Source of the DNA: an uncultured Cedecea sp.
GTDB taxonomy: Bacteria; Pseudomonadota; Gammaproteobacteria; Enterobacterales; Enterobacteriaceae
DNA length: 64,000 bases
Assembly: GCF_947498825.1 (NCBI RefSeq)
Contig: NZ_CANMLV010000002.1
Span: 1 to 64,000, forward strand
Direction of reading: 5' to 3'
Position 1 is the first letter of the stretch. The number at the start of each line of letters is the position of its first letter. The notes beneath the pieces are model-generated. The model was given only the letters and a program-made list of their open reading frames with translations, was not told the DNA's origin and made no database searches. The position numbers and the translations under genes are program-made. Positions 49,757 to 60,355 of the stretch are shown here, one piece after another.

Positions 49757-52066
49757 TCACCGTACTGTGTTTCTGTAGACCTGTGCACCCGGTTCGATAT
49801 AAATACTCTCGATGCCTACCCCTAATTTACGCGGATCGTGCCCAAGAATGTTTCCTTCATTAGACAGTTGCGGAGCTGGCGGAACAATAGTCAGTATATG
49901 ACTGCCTTGCGGATTACTCATATGCAATGTTATCTCGGAGATTTGTTCCCCTAGAGTAATGCTGTGTTCTTCGTTTCCGACTTTAACTAATACCGGCTGA
50001 TTAATATTCTGGCCAAAAGCTTTCGCCTTCATCTTCAGGGTAAACTGTTCCGGAAGGGGCTCCCGATACTCAATCGTTATCTCTGGTGCCAGATTTGCAT
50101 TCGACCAGCGTCCCCATGACTCAGGACGCGAAATCCCGCTAAATTTTGCAACAGTATCGGGAGCACCTGGAATGTTAAAGATAAAACCAGGGGCCTGATA
50201 ACGAATATTATTTTCTTCAATTTTTAACTGCTCAACATTCTGCTGAAAACGTTCGTTACTGCCTTGCTGCGTTTCCCAGACAACAGGTCGGGTTTCTTGC
50301 GGACTGGATAACAGACTCACTACAGGCTGTCCGTCAAGCTGGCCCTGCGCGGCACACAGTTCGGTAGAAAGCACCAGTTCAGGATCCCAAAGACGGGCCA
50401 TTTTAAAACACTTATCCACCCAGATAAATTTATCATCACCTTTAAAGCCTGCAAGCTGATAGCGAAGCGGCGCGGAATACTCACTTTCTGGCAATGGCTC
50501 AATTTTATCTTCACCGACTTTAAGCAGCATAGGTAAACGGAAATGCGCTCCGGAGTAGCTAAATAGGTTGTTATCCCGGTCAACCGTAAACTCAGAGATC
50601 GTTTTCGGGAAGTTCCACAAATCAATGATGTCAGGTTTCCACTCCATGATTTTATCTTTCAAATTAAGGAAGATAAAAGAGAGTGATTGGGCAGAAAAAC
50701 TACTTCTTCCCAAACCAATTGCGTTGCCTCCTCCTAAAAGATCCAGCACGGTTGCTCCGTTATCCATCGGATTACGTTTCAGTGCCTTTAGCTCGGCCTC
50801 AGGAGCATTGCCCTGCAGAATAAAAAACAGATTATTTCTGTCCTGCGGAGTGAGATATTTATAGGCGCTATTGTTCATTGCCAGGTGATCGGAGGAGACC
50901 ACAATTAGCGTCTGATCAAAATAAGGAGAAGCTTTAATTTTTTCGATAAGTTTCGCAATATGCTCCTGACTACAGGCAACGGCACTGAAACTCTTATTAT
51001 TTTTCCCTTCGTAGCTGTAACTCTGGCGTTTACAGCTTTGCGAAATGAAGCCATCCGGATGATGAGTATCAACAGTGAGCGTGAATAAAGAGAAACGCTC
51101 CCCTTTCTTTGATAGCTCAATAAATTTCTCATAGACCTCGTTCAGAACCGTATCATCGTAGAAGCCCCAGTTATTACGATAAGACTGGTCTTCAACAATA
51201 TTTTTAAGTTCCTGTGCGCCATAGGTGTGATCGAAGCCGTGGGAAGAGAGAAAAACATCTTTTCCGGCAAAGCGCAGATCTGCGCCTTGAATAAAGTAGT
51301 TTTTATATCCTGAAGCTTTCAGGATATCGCCAAGGCAGATATTTTTAGGGAAAAAACTCGACATTGACGCCGATGAGTTGCCTTCAAACGGAGCAAATAG
51401 CGGAATACCACATTGTGAAGCCACCATTCCGGCAATAGTATAGTCCATTCCGGGTAACTGGCCGGTATGACTAAAGTCTATCCCGGTCGCTTTTACTGCG
51501 TTTAATTCAGGAGTGAGTTCCGGAAATAGATTGTCGTCAAAATAGGTGCGTTCAAGACTTTCGGCATAGATATACACCAAATTCAGCTTAGGATCCTTGA
51601 TGGTCTTCTGCGGTATCTGGTAGTAATCTGCGAAATCAGACTGTCCATGTGGTTTTTGCGAAACAACCAGTGACTTAACTTGCTGAAAAGCCGGGGCAAC
51701 ATAAACAGAAAACAGTGCCAGAACTAAAGCCAACAGACTGTAGCCCCAATGACAAGGCTGGTTTCTGCGGCGTAAAACCCAAGTTAATGTCCCGATAATC
51801 ACAATCAGACCAACAACAATTCCCAGGCCCGGTAAAATATATTTACCAATACCAGCCCCTGTCATACTGCTGGTCAGGGTATAGAGAACGGCATCATTGA
51901 TCCCTTCCCCGGTAAAGTAATCGCTGGCGATAAAAGTGATGTTAAGAACAATAAAAAGACAGGAAATCAGTAAAATAGCGGAAAACCATCCGATATTTCT
52001 CCCTGCTTTAAGTGAATACAATGCAATAGCTGCACAAAAGAGAAAAATTGAAAGTAATTCCAACAA
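49757..52066 (-). CDS. opgB: Phosphoglycerol transferase I (OpgB/MdoB)
   Basis: A 769-residue inner-membrane enzyme with a large periplasmic domain that moves phosphoglycerol from phosphatidylglycerol to osmoregulated periplasmic glucans. Four N-terminal membrane segments (to about residue 140) precede a sulfatase/alkaline-phosphatase-superfamily domain: [11 protein letters not shown] with the nucleophile region, [10 protein letters not shown] and SSDHLAMNN carry metal ligands. A C-terminal beta domain ends in [17 protein letters not shown]. coli OpgB is 763 residues. No ATG fits: TTG 52066, with GAGGG seven bases upstream, aligns with the E. coli start, while another TTG would add 27 residues. 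In E. coli this gene is far from bepA. Confidence 0.93.
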   Translation of the reverse strand: MLELLSIFLFCAAIALYSLKAGRNIGWFSAILLISCLFIVLNITFIASDYFTGEGINDAVLYTLTSSMTGAGIGKYILPGLGIVVGLIVIIGTLTWVLRRRNQPCHWGYSLLALVLALFSVYVAPAFQQVKSLVVSQKPHGQSDFADYYQIPQKTIKDPKLNLVYIYAESLERTYFDDNLFPELTPELNAVKATGIDFSHTGQLPGMDYTIAGMVASQCGIPLFAPFEGNSSASMSSFFPKNICLGDILKASGYKNYFIQGADLRFAGKDVFLSSHGFDHTYGAQELKNIVEDQSYRNNWGFYDDTVLNEVYEKFIELSKKGERFSLFTLTVDTHHPDGFISQSCKRQSYSYEGKNNKSFSAVACSQEHIAKLIEKIKASPYFDQTLIVVSSDHLAMNNSAYKYLTPQDRNNLFFILQGNAPEAELKALKRNPMDNGATVLDLLGGGNAIGLGRSSFSAQSLSFIFLNLKDKIMEWKPDIIDLWNFPKTISEFTVDRDNNLFSYSGAHFRLPMLLKVGEDKIEPLPESEYSAPLRYQLAGFKGDDKFIWVDKCFKMARLWDPELVLSTELCAAQGQLDGQPVVSLLSSPQETRPVVWETQQGSNERFQQNVEQLKIEENNIRYQAPGFIFNIPGAPDTVAKFSGISRPESWGRWSNANLAPEITIEYREPLPEQFTLKMKAKAFGQNINQPVLVKVGNEEHSITLGEQISEITLHMSNPQGSHILTIVPPAPQLSNEGNILGHDPRKLGVGIESIYIEPGAQVYRNTVR

Positions 52067-52368
52067 CGCCAGTCCCTCAAGAATCGCGCAACCTGGCGCA
52101 GTATCATAACCGGGCGCTAATTTAACTCTGTTGCCATCTTGCTGCAATTTTCATGACATAAATTTGCGCATTACCACTAAAACATTGCACTTCTGCCGGG
52201 GGTTTATCTCAATAATATTTCTGTTCTACGCCTTTTTGTCAGAACAGCCCCAGTCTCAAATCGGCCATGAAAATGACGAGCCATGCCGTAAAACGTAACC
52301 GGAACCCATTCCGAGCCAATCTTTTATACATTCAAGGGCGTAAAAAAGCCCTGAATCAAGGAGAGAGA

Positions 52369-52760
52369 ATGATGTTTGAAACAGTCCGCTATGATTTTTC
52401 GGCAGGTAAGCAACTCAGTGATTATAGTCTGGAGCAAAGCTAATCCTTTCCTCTTGAATCAATAAATGTTGAAAGAAACGTACTCAGATTAGTCGCATCA
52501 AATCTTCAAGATGGCGAACTCATCATTAAAACCAAAGCCAAATCCACTGGCATCAGCCTTCTGCTAAATGTGAAGAATATAAAAGGAGCAACATCAAACA
52601 ACGGCACACCACTGTCCAAAATTCAGCGATAAAAATATCAACACGGGTCCACGATGACGCGATTATTGCTGTTAAGCAGGGTGAATCCTTTGAATTCACC
52701 GGGTATAAACTGGCTTATGTCAGGTATTTACCTATCAATTCTATACGGCTAACCCATTAG
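52369..52760 (+). pseudogene. Degraded gene of unknown family upstream of ahpC
   Basis: AAGGAG precedes ATG 52369 and an open frame reads FETVRYDFSAGKQLSDYSLE, then meets TAA at 52441. The same frame continues with gene-like composition (LRLVASNLQDGELIIKTKAK) to TAA 52630. A frame one base back then continues (STRVHDDAIIAVKQGESFEF, YKLAYVRYLP) to TAG 52758. Together this looks like one protein of about 130 residues broken by a nonsense codon and a frameshift. I do not recognise the family. The remaining 52067-52368 holds the opgB upstream region and a short hairpin near 52335-52355; nothing else was recognised. Confidence 0.6.
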
Positions 52761-52815
52761 AGCTACTCCATGAATCAAGGTATCTTTCCCCCATCGCTAA
52801 ACGGAGGATATACAG

Positions 52816-53379
52816 ATGTCTTTAATTAATACCAAAATCAAACCTTTCAAAAACAGCGCTTTTAAGAAAGGTGAGTTCATCGAAGTGACAGAAAAAGATG
52901 TTGAGGGCCGCTGGAGTGTGTTTTTCTTTTACCCGGCTGACTTCACGTTTGTTTGTCCGACTGAACTCGGTGATGTGGCCGACCACTATGAAGAATTCCA
53001 GAAACTGGGTGTTGATATCTACTCTGTTTCAACCGATACCCACTTTACCCACAAAGCCTGGCACGGTAGTTCTGAAACAATCGCCAAAATTGACTATGCC
53101 ATGATAGGCGACCCTACAGGTGCCCTGACCCGTAACTTTGAAAATATGCGTGAAGATCAGGGCCTGGCTGACCGCGGCACCTTTATTGTTGACCCGGAAG
53201 GTATTATCCAGGCTATCGAAGTGACTGCCGAAGGTATTGGTCGCGATGCTTCAGACCTGTTGCGCAAAGTCAAAGCAGCGCAGTATGTTGCCAGTCACCC
53301 AGGTGAAGTTTGCCCGGCAAAATGGAAAGAAGGTGAAGCGACCTTGGCTCCCTCTCTCGACCTGGTCGGTAAAATCTAA
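52816..53379 (+). CDS. ahpC: Alkyl hydroperoxide reductase subunit C
   Basis: A 187-residue typical 2-Cys peroxiredoxin that reduces hydrogen peroxide and alkyl hydroperoxides. The peroxidatic Cys47 is in [12 protein letters not shown], the resolving cysteine in GEVCPAKW near residue 166, and the GGLG-like/YF region is of the sensitive type. Length equals E. coli AhpC. AhpF, 162 bp downstream, recycles it. A hairpin lies between the genes. E. coli ahpC is OxyR-activated; I did not find a clear OxyR site in the short leader, which is bounded by a decayed gene. Confidence 0.98.
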   Translation: MSLINTKIKPFKNSAFKKGEFIEVTEKDVEGRWSVFFFYPADFTFVCPTELGDVADHYEEFQKLGVDIYSVSTDTHFTHKAWHGSSETIAKIDYAMIGDPTGALTRNFENMREDQGLADRGTFIVDPEGIIQAIEVTAEGIGRDASDLLRKVKAAQYVASHPGEVCPAKWKEGEATLAPSLDLVGKI

Positions 53380-53398
53380 TATTTCACCTTCCGATGCG

Positions 53399-53426
53399 TT
53401 TATCGACTGTCACGGCAGTCGATAAA
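53399..53426. terminator. Hairpin between ahpC and ahpF
   Basis: TTTATCGACTG pairs perfectly with CAGTCGATAAA around a 6-nt loop. There is no T-run, so partial termination or transcript-end protection, lowering ahpF relative to ahpC, is more likely than full termination. Confidence 0.6.
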
Positions 53427-53541
53427 ACTCATCACCAAACTGCCGGCATACTCCTGCCAGCAACAGAATAATATTTGCTATCTCTCTTCTCTTTCTCGGC
53501 AGTGTTAAGCCTATATTTTTCAGGTAATAAGGGGGCCTTTT

Positions 53542-55122
53542 ATGCTCGATACTACAATGAAAAACCAGCTCAAGGTCTACCTTGAAAAACTGACCAAACC
53601 GGTTGAATTAATTGCCACTCTGGATGACAGCGCTAAATCTGCTGAAGTAAGTCAATTACTCACTGATTTAGCAGAACTTTCAGATAAAGTGACCTTATCC
53701 GTTGATAACACTTTGTCTGTGCGTAAGCCCTCATTTTTGATCACGAATCCGGGTTCAAATCAGGGTCCTCGCTTTGCAGGCTCACCGCTTGGCCATGAAT
53801 TTACCTCTCTGGTGCTGGCGTTATTACAAATGGGCGGACACCCTTCCAAAGCCTCAGTTGAAATTCTTGAACAAATCCAGGCTATCGAGGGTGATTTTCA
53901 CTTCGAAACCTATTATTCCCTGACTTGCCATAACTGTCCTGATGTCGTACAGGCTCTGAATCTAATGAGCATTCTTAACCCGCGAATCACTCATACAGCG
54001 ATTGATGGTGGGGTTTTCCAGAATGAGATCCAGGAGCGCAATATCATGGGTGTTCCTGCCGTATTGCTGAATGGTAAAGATTTCGGTCAGGGACGTATGA
54101 CGCTCGAAGAGATCGTCAGTAAAATTGATACCGGTGCCGAAAAACGTAAAGCCGAAGCACTGAATGCTCGTGCACCTTACGAAGTATTTATTGTTGGCAG
54201 TGGCCCGGCTGGTGCAGCGGCAGCAATTTATGCCGCACGTAAAGGTATTCGCACCGGTCTGATGGGCGAACGATTCGGCGGTCAGGTGCTGGATACTGTC
54301 GATATTGAGAACTATATTTCCGTGGCAAAAACGGAAGGTCAGAAACTGGCTTCCGCACTCAAAGTCCATGTCGATGAATATGATATCGATGTCATTGACA
54401 GTGAAAGTGCCAAAACCTTAATTCCCGCAAGCGAGGAAGGTGGGATGCATCAACTGGTTACTGCTTCAGGCGCAATACTCAAAGCCCGTTCGATTATTAT
54501 TGCCACCGGTGCAAAATGGCGCAATATGAATGTACCTGGTGAGGAACAATACCGTACCAAAGGGGTAACCTATTGCCCACACTGTGATGGCCCGTTATTT
54601 AAAGGTAAACGTGTCGCCGTTATTGGCGGCGGTAACTCTGGTATAGAAGCCGCAATCGATCTTGCAGGACTGGTGGAGCATGTCACCGTACTGGAATTTG
54701 CCCCGGAGATGAAAGCTGACAAAGTATTACAAGACAAAGTCCGTAGCCTGAAAAATGTCGATATCATCCTTAATGCCGAGACCCGGGAAGTCAAAGGAGA
54801 TGGCAGTAAAGTCACTGGCTTGCTGTATCGGGATCGTGTCAGCGGTAACCAACATGATATTGCCCTGTCAGGTATCTTTGTGCAGATAGGTCTGCTACCC
54901 AACACTCAGTGGCTGGATGGTGTGGTTGAGCGCAATCGCATGGGCGAAATTGTCATTGATACCAAAGGTGAAACCAGTGTCAAAGGTATCTTTGCCGCCG
55001 GAGACTGCACAACGGTACCTTATAAGCAGATAATCATTGCTACAGGTGAAGGCGCGAAAGCTTCTCTGAGCGCATTTGATTACCTGATTCGTACTCCTGT
55101 TGCGGTCGCTAACGCGGCATAA
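53542..55122 (+). CDS. ahpF: Alkyl hydroperoxide reductase subunit F
   Basis: A 526-residue flavoprotein disulfide reductase that uses NADH to reduce AhpC. The N-terminal double thioredoxin-like domain has the redox pair CHNC (about residue 130). The thioredoxin-reductase-like body has the FAD motif [17 protein letters not shown], the second redox pair in YCPHCDGP, the NADH motif [15 protein letters not shown] and [16 protein letters not shown]. coli AhpF is 521 residues. It is convergent with cysS here; in E. coli K-12 ahpCF is elsewhere. Confidence 0.98.
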   Translation: MLDTTMKNQLKVYLEKLTKPVELIATLDDSAKSAEVSQLLTDLAELSDKVTLSVDNTLSVRKPSFLITNPGSNQGPRFAGSPLGHEFTSLVLALLQMGGHPSKASVEILEQIQAIEGDFHFETYYSLTCHNCPDVVQALNLMSILNPRITHTAIDGGVFQNEIQERNIMGVPAVLLNGKDFGQGRMTLEEIVSKIDTGAEKRKAEALNARAPYEVFIVGSGPAGAAAAIYAARKGIRTGLMGERFGGQVLDTVDIENYISVAKTEGQKLASALKVHVDEYDIDVIDSESAKTLIPASEEGGMHQLVTASGAILKARSIIIATGAKWRNMNVPGEEQYRTKGVTYCPHCDGPLFKGKRVAVIGGGNSGIEAAIDLAGLVEHVTVLEFAPEMKADKVLQDKVRSLKNVDIILNAETREVKGDGSKVTGLLYRDRVSGNQHDIALSGIFVQIGLLPNTQWLDGVVERNRMGEIVIDTKGETSVKGIFAAGDCTTVPYKQIIIATGEGAKASLSAFDYLIRTPVAVANAA

Positions 55123-55147
55123 CATCCTGAAATGATACTGATAGCAT

Positions 55148-55176
55148 AAAAAAAGCGGCAATATTGCCGCTTTTTT
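55148..55176. terminator. Bidirectional terminator between ahpF and cysS
   Basis: AAAAAAGCGGCAAT and ATTGCCGCTTTTTT form a perfect palindrome with A- and T-runs on both sides. Confidence 0.92.
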
Positions 55177-55200
55177 ACTGGTATGACGTGACGGATATTT

Positions 55201-56586
55201 TTATTTACGACGCCAAATGGTGCCTTCAGCGCCATCTTCCAGCACAATACCCAACTCATTCAAACGGTCGCGCGCCTGATCCGCCTGAGCCCAATTTTTG
55301 CTCGCACGGGCTTCATTACGTTGTTTGATTAGGGCTTCTATTTCTGCCACTTCGCCATCATCGGCCTGTGCGCTGCTTTGTAAGAACTGCTCCGGATCTT
55401 GTTCCAGCAAGCCCAGTACACCAGCCAGGGAACGTAATGCCGATGCGAGGCCATTTGCTGCCTGCGGGTTTTCACTCTTCAGACGGTTAATTTCACGCGC
55501 CATATCAAACAATACGGCATAGGCTTCCGGAGTATTGAAATCATCGTCCATGGCTTCACGGAAGCGGGCTTCATACGCTTCACCGCCCGCAGCTGCAACG
55601 CTTGTATCGGTACCGCGCAAAGCGATATACAAACGTTCAAGAGAAGCGCGCGCCTGTTGCAGGTTCTCTTCACAGTAGTTCAACTGGCTGCGGTAATGCC
55701 CGGAAATCAGGAAGTAACGTACGGTTTCAGCATCATAATATTTCAGGACATCACGTACGGTGAAAAAATTACCCAATGATTTAGACATTTTTTCACGATC
55801 AACCATCACCATTCCGGAGTGCATCCAGGTGTTAACATAGTCACCGCTATGGGCACAAGTTGACTGTGCCATTTCATTTTCATGGTGAGGGAAAATCAGG
55901 TCTGAACCGCCACCGTGTAAATCAAAATGATTACCCAGCTGTTTGCAGTTCATTGCCGAACACTCAATATGCCAGCCCGGACGCCCGGCTCCCCAAGGGG
56001 AAGTCCAGCTAGGCTCACCGGGTTTCGACATTTTCCACAAAACGAAGTCCATCGGATTACGCTTCGCGTCAACCACATCTACGCGCGCGCCGGCCTGGAG
56101 CTGCTCAAGATCCTGGCGAGACAAGGCACCATAATTCGGATCGCTTTCAACAGAGAACAGTACGTCACCGTTGTCAGCGACATAGGCGTGTCCGCGCTCC
56201 AAAAGCTGCTCAACGAGCCCTATAATTTCCGGAATATGATTGGTGGCGCGCGGTTCGCTATCAGGACGCAAAATATTCAGGGCATCGAAGTCGTTGTGCA
56301 TTTCAACAACCATACGATCGACCAGGGCGACGAAATCTTCGCCATTTTCATGCGCACGCTTGATAATTTTGTCGTCAATATCGGTGATATTGCGTACATA
56401 GGTCAGTTCATAACCACGATAACGTAAGTAGCGAGCAACCACATCGAAAGCGATAAAAGTGCGTCCGTGTCCAATATGACAGAGATCGTAAACCGTGATA
56501 CCACACACGTACATGCCGACTTTTCCAGCATGAATAGGCTTAAATTCCTCTTTTTGGCGAGTCAGGGTATTAAAAATTTTTAACAT
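55201..56586 (-). CDS. cysS: Cysteinyl-tRNA synthetase
   Basis: A 461-residue class I aminoacyl-tRNA synthetase that charges tRNA-Cys. The HIGH motif is in LCHIGHGRT (about residue 35), KMSKS in [11 protein letters not shown] (about 265), and the zinc ligands that select cysteine are in [19 protein letters not shown] and HHENE. Length equals E. coli CysS. I start at ATG 56586, which gives [15 protein letters not shown]; the longer frame adds 14 unrelated residues. It is divergent from ppiB. Confidence 0.98.
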   Translation of the reverse strand: MLKIFNTLTRQKEEFKPIHAGKVGMYVCGITVYDLCHIGHGRTFIAFDVVARYLRYRGYELTYVRNITDIDDKIIKRAHENGEDFVALVDRMVVEMHNDFDALNILRPDSEPRATNHIPEIIGLVEQLLERGHAYVADNGDVLFSVESDPNYGALSRQDLEQLQAGARVDVVDAKRNPMDFVLWKMSKPGEPSWTSPWGAGRPGWHIECSAMNCKQLGNHFDLHGGGSDLIFPHHENEMAQSTCAHSGDYVNTWMHSGMVMVDREKMSKSLGNFFTVRDVLKYYDAETVRYFLISGHYRSQLNYCEENLQQARASLERLYIALRGTDTSVAAAGGEAYEARFREAMDDDFNTPEAYAVLFDMAREINRLKSENPQAANGLASALRSLAGVLGLLEQDPEQFLQSSAQADDGEVAEIEALIKQRNEARASKNWAQADQARDRLNELGIVLEDGAEGTIWRRK

Positions 56587-56762
56587 CGGGAGATTCCATG
56601 TCTGTGTGTGGAAAAAGCAATAACTCATCTTATTCTGGGATTTTACCCCGAAGTAGCTTGCTTTGCATTACTGACGCGACGCTAAGAGTTATGTTATAAA
56701 AACACCTTGGTAAAACGGCACCCTTTGCCGAGATATCCACTGACACTTACTAGGATACAAAA

Positions 56763-57257
56763 ATGGTTACTTTTCACACTAATCACGGCGATATTGTTAT
56801 TAAAACCTTTGATGATAAAGCGCCAATTACAGTTAAAAACTTCCTCGACTACTGTCGTGAAGGTTTCTACAGCAACACTATTTTCCACCGTGTGATTAAT
56901 GGCTTCATGATTCAAGGCGGTGGCTTTGAGCCAGGCATGAATCAAAAAGCAACCAAAGATACTATTCAGAACGAAGCAAATAACGGCCTGAAAAATACCC
57001 GCGGTACCCTGGCAATGGCCCGTACTCAGGCACCACATTCTGCCAGCTCGCAGTTCTTCATCAACGTAGTTGATAACGACTTCCTGAACTTCAGCAGCGA
57101 AAGTATGCAAGGCTGGGGTTACTGCGTGTTCGCTGAAGTTGTGGAAGGTATGGATGTGGTTGATAAAATTAAAGGTGTTGCAACCGGCCGCAGCGGCATG
57201 CACCAGGACGTACCTAAAGAAGATGTCATTGTTCAAAGCGTAACTGTTAGCGAATAA
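56763..57257 (+). CDS. ppiB: Cytoplasmic peptidyl-prolyl cis-trans isomerase B
   Basis: A 164-residue cyclophilin that speeds proline isomerisation in the cytoplasm; it has no signal peptide. Active-site segments are [30 protein letters not shown] and [16 protein letters not shown]. Length equals E. coli PpiB. It shares one base with lpxH (TAATG), so the two are coupled. Confidence 0.97.
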   Translation: MVTFHTNHGDIVIKTFDDKAPITVKNFLDYCREGFYSNTIFHRVINGFMIQGGGFEPGMNQKATKDTIQNEANNGLKNTRGTLAMARTQAPHSASSQFFINVVDNDFLNFSSESMQGWGYCVFAEVVEGMDVVDKIKGVATGRSGMHQDVPKEDVIVQSVTVSE

Positions 57258-57979
57258 TGTCTACTCTGTTCATTGCAGATTTACATCTGTGTGATGAGGA
57301 ACCGGCGCAAACCGCCGGTTTTCTTCGTTTTCTGACCCACCAGGCTAGCAGCGCCGATGCTCTTTATATTTTAGGCGATCTGTTTGAAAGCTGGATTGGT
57401 GATGACGATTCCACACCCTTGCACAGACAAATCGCCGCAGCAATAAAAAACCTGGTAGATTCCGGTGTCCCTTGCTATTTCATTCATGGCAATCGAGACT
57501 TCTTGCTTGGGAAACGCTTTGCCAGAATGAGCGGAATGATTCTGTTACCTGAACTGCAGGTGGTTAATCTTTATGGTCGCAACATGCTAATTATGCATGG
57601 CGATACACTCTGTACTGATGATACTGATTACCTGGCCTTTCGGGAAAAAGTCCATAAACCCTGGCTACAAACGCTTTTTCTGGCACTGCCACTGTTTTTT
57701 CGTCGTCGTATTGCGGCAAAAATGCGTGCCGGCAGTAAAGCAGCCAATAGCAGTAAATCACTGACCATTATGGATGTGAATCCACAAACGGTGGTGGATA
57801 CGCTAACGCAGTATCAAGTGCAATGGTTAATCCACGGTCATACGCATCGCCCGGAAATTCATGAGCTGGTCGCCAACCAACAACCCGCCTTTCGCTGCGT
57901 GTTAGGGGCCTGGCATCATGAAGGTTCAATGATTAAAGTGACCCCGGAAGACGTCGAGCTAATTTCATTTCCTTTTTAG
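57257..57979 (+). CDS. lpxH: UDP-2,3-diacylglucosamine pyrophosphatase LpxH
   Basis: A 240-residue calcineurin-fold metallophosphatase that makes lipid X in lipid A synthesis. Metal ligands are visible in IADLHL (Asp8, His10), [27 protein letters not shown] and [11 protein letters not shown]. coli LpxH is also 240 residues. It begins within the ppiB stop codon. A PurR box and purE follow. Confidence 0.97.
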   Translation: MSTLFIADLHLCDEEPAQTAGFLRFLTHQASSADALYILGDLFESWIGDDDSTPLHRQIAAAIKNLVDSGVPCYFIHGNRDFLLGKRFARMSGMILLPELQVVNLYGRNMLIMHGDTLCTDDTDYLAFREKVHKPWLQTLFLALPLFFRRRIAAKMRAGSKAANSSKSLTIMDVNPQTVVDTLTQYQVQWLIHGHTHRPEIHELVANQQPAFRCVLGAWHHEGSMIKVTPEDVELISFPF

Positions 57980-58010
57980 TTAATATCGTTTTTTTGCGTG
58001 TTTTGGCTCC

Positions 58011-58026
58011 GCGCAACCGTTTTCCT
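58011..58026 (+). promoter_or_regulatory. PurR operator of purEK
   Basis: GCGCAACCGTTTTCCT matches the PurR consensus ACGCAAACGTTTTCGT at 13 of 16 positions and is almost the E. coli purE operator. It lies 90 bp before the purE start. Confidence 0.85.
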
Positions 58027-58115
58027 TCGGTAATGTTCGTGCTATTCTCTCAAGCCTTGTGACCGAATGCGCCGCGTTCGGTGATGTCTGCACACCCACA
58101 GGAGTTTTGAGACGC

Positions 58116-58625
58116 ATGTCTTCTGAGCATACCCCGGCATCTATCGCCATTGTTATGGGTTCAAAAAGTGACTGGGCAACCATGCAGTTTGCCGCTGAAA
58201 TCCTCACTGCCCTGAACATTCCTCACCATGTTGAAGTCGTCTCCGCACATCGTACCCCCGATAAACTGTTTAGCTTTGCTGAACAAGCTGAAGCTAACGG
58301 CTATCAGGCGATTATCGCGGGCGCTGGCGGGGCTGCACATCTTCCGGGCATGCTGGCGGCAAAAACGCTGGTTCCGGTATTGGGTGTTCCCGTACAAAGC
58401 GCGGCGTTGAGTGGGGTGGACAGTCTCTACTCTATCGTTCAGATGCCTCGCGGTATTCCGGTCGGTACACTGGCAATAGGTAAAGCGGGCGCTGCCAACG
58501 CAGCCTTGTTCGCAGCACAAATCCTCGCGTTGCATGATAAAACCCTGCACCAGCGCCTGGTGGAATGGCGTCAAAGCCAGACCGATGAAGTACTCGACAA
58601 CCCGGATCCACGGGGTGAGGCATGA
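58116..58625 (+). CDS. purE: N5-CAIR mutase PurE
   Basis: A 169-residue class I mutase that converts N5-CAIR to CAIR in purine synthesis. The active-site loops MGSKSDW (Ser/Asp) and VSAHRTPD (catalytic His45) and [11 protein letters not shown] are intact. Length equals E. coli PurE. I start at ATG 58116, the E. coli start; the longer frame adds 19 residues that overlap the promoter region. It overlaps purK by 4 bp. Confidence 0.98.
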   Translation: MSSEHTPASIAIVMGSKSDWATMQFAAEILTALNIPHHVEVVSAHRTPDKLFSFAEQAEANGYQAIIAGAGGAAHLPGMLAAKTLVPVLGVPVQSAALSGVDSLYSIVQMPRGIPVGTLAIGKAGAANAALFAAQILALHDKTLHQRLVEWRQSQTDEVLDNPDPRGEA

Positions 58626-59692
58626 AACCGGTCTGCGTCTTAGGTAACGGCCAGCTTGGACGTATGCTGCGCCAGGCAGGTGAACCTCTGGGGATCGCAG
58701 TCTACCCGGTCGGGCTGGATGCAGAACCTGAAGCCGTTCCTTTTGCCCAAAGTGTGATCACCGCAGAAATTGAACGCTGGCCGGAAACGGCTTTAACCCG
58801 CGAACTGGCACTGCATAACGCTTTTGTAAACCGTGATGTCTTTCCGATTATTGCCGATCGTCTGACGCAAAAGCAGTTATTTGACCGACTGGGTCTGGCG
58901 ACAGCCCCGTGGCAATTGCTGGAAAATGCTCAGCAATGGACCGAAGTGTTTAATACCCTGGGTTCTCTGGCAATAGTCAAACGACGCACTGGGGGCTATG
59001 ACGGCCGGGGTCAGTGGCGATTACGCAGTGATGAAACCGCGCAGTTACCGGACGAGTGTTACGGTGAGTGTATTGTTGAACAAGGGATTAATTTCTCTGG
59101 TGAAGTTTCACTGGTGGGCGCCCGGGGACATGATGGCAGCACAGTATTTTATCCGCTGACCCACAACCTCCACCAGGAAGGTATTCTGCGTACCAGCGTC
59201 GTCTTCCCTTATGCTAATCGCGAGCATCAGGAGCAGGCTGAAGCTATGCTTAGCGCGATAATGAACGAGCTAAACTATGTTGGCGTGATGGCAATGGAGT
59301 GTTTTATCACCCCTGCCGGGCTGCTGATTAACGAGCTGGCACCAAGAGTACATAACAGCGGTCACTGGACGCAAAACGGCGCATCCATCAGCCAGTTTGA
59401 GCTGCATTTACGCGCCATTGTAGATTTACCGCTACCAAAACCGGTTGTTAATGCACCGTCAGTAATGATCAATCTGATCGGTACCGACCTCAATTATAAC
59501 TGGTTGAAACTGCCGCTGGTTCACCTGCACTGGTATGATAAAACTGTCCATGCGGGCCGCAAAGTCGGGCACTTGAACCTGAATGACAGCGATACCTCAC
59601 GTCTTATTGCTTCACTCGAGGCGTTAGTTCCGCTACTGCCGCCTGAGTATGCAAGCAGTATCGTTTGGGCACAACATCACTTAGCTAAATAA
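58622..59692 (+). CDS. purK: N5-CAIR synthetase PurK
   Basis: A 356-residue ATP-grasp carboxylase that forms N5-CAIR from AIR, bicarbonate and ATP for Pur[16 protein letters not shown] binds substrate, [12 protein letters not shown] is the ATP lid, and [15 protein letters not shown] is the family signature. E. coli PurK is 355 residues. Its ATG overlaps the purE stop (ATGA), so the two are coupled. Confidence 0.98.
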   Translation: MKPVCVLGNGQLGRMLRQAGEPLGIAVYPVGLDAEPEAVPFAQSVITAEIERWPETALTRELALHNAFVNRDVFPIIADRLTQKQLFDRLGLATAPWQLLENAQQWTEVFNTLGSLAIVKRRTGGYDGRGQWRLRSDETAQLPDECYGECIVEQGINFSGEVSLVGARGHDGSTVFYPLTHNLHQEGILRTSVVFPYANREHQEQAEAMLSAIMNELNYVGVMAMECFITPAGLLINELAPRVHNSGHWTQNGASISQFELHLRAIVDLPLPKPVVNAPSVMINLIGTDLNYNWLKLPLVHLHWYDKTVHAGRKVGHLNLNDSDTSRLIASLEALVPLLPPEYASSIVWAQHHLAK

Positions 59693-60355
59693 CAGCAACT
59701 TTTGCACTGCTACATCAGCCCATACAATGATTACCTCAAGTAGTTTATTTTTCGGCTATTTGAGGTATCCAATCCTCCTCTTTTTTCTTCAGCTCGTCAT
59801 TCAATTTCAGTTAGAAGTATATTGATACAGATCGACAGAGGTTCGCCCGGCTCAGCTATCGTTACAACGTAGCTAACCCCAAAACCCATATACCGTTCAT
59901 CCTGAAGCGAGTCCTTGCACATGCGTTTGGCTCTCGCATGCTCTGACTTTAAAGCCTTTTCTGTACTATTAAGCCAGTTTAAGATCGCTTGCTACATGAC
60001 TGACGCCTGGCGGGTATACCGAACACTGCTGGCTTCAACCAGCCATATTATAAATACGTATATTGTTGCACCCCATTTGGCCCCGGACAGCGCGGAAAAA
60101 CCGGAGCGTACACGCGGTACATGTGGATTGTGAGCTGCCTGCGATCAGAATGGCAAATAAAATAGCCTGATGGATCGACTATAAGCATTCTCTGCCCACA
60201 AACAGCGGAGTTTTGTCAAAGTTATTCGGGAAACGGTTTTACTGTCAGCGTACCGCTCACAGGGTGGGTGCAACCATCCGATTACGGCACCTTACTGAGT
60301 AAGGTGCCGTCTACTATTCGAGCCTTGGTTAAGATAAATGTCAGAATGTCGTATA
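59693..60355. other. 663-bp gap without a recognised gene
   Basis: No convincing gene is present. A 72-codon open frame at 59915-60133 has an unusual composition and no recognised motif. The section around 60070-60180 is GC-richer, contains CAGCGCGGAAAAACCGGAGC and ends in AAATAAAATAGCCTGATG; it has the feel of a conserved non-coding or remnant sequence, but I cannot name it. A long palindrome lies at 60284. In E. coli, purK and ybbP are separated by the allantoin and rhsD genes, so this gap marks a synteny junction. Confidence 0.5.
60284..60310. terminator. Perfect 13-bp inverted repeat downstream of ybbP
   Basis: ACGGCACCTTACT and AGTAAGGTGCCGT face each other across one base. It lies 46 bp past the ybbP stop. 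There is no T-run, so factor-independent termination is uncertain. Confidence 0.55.

Noticed and set aside
53962-54369. 135-codon open frame antisense to ahpF
   Set aside because: It lies wholly within ahpF on the other strand and resembles no family; codon pattern is explained by ahpF.
59915-60133. 72-codon open frame in the purK-ybbP gap
   Set aside because: No ribosome site, unusual composition and no recognisable domain. Kept only as part of the unexplained gap.
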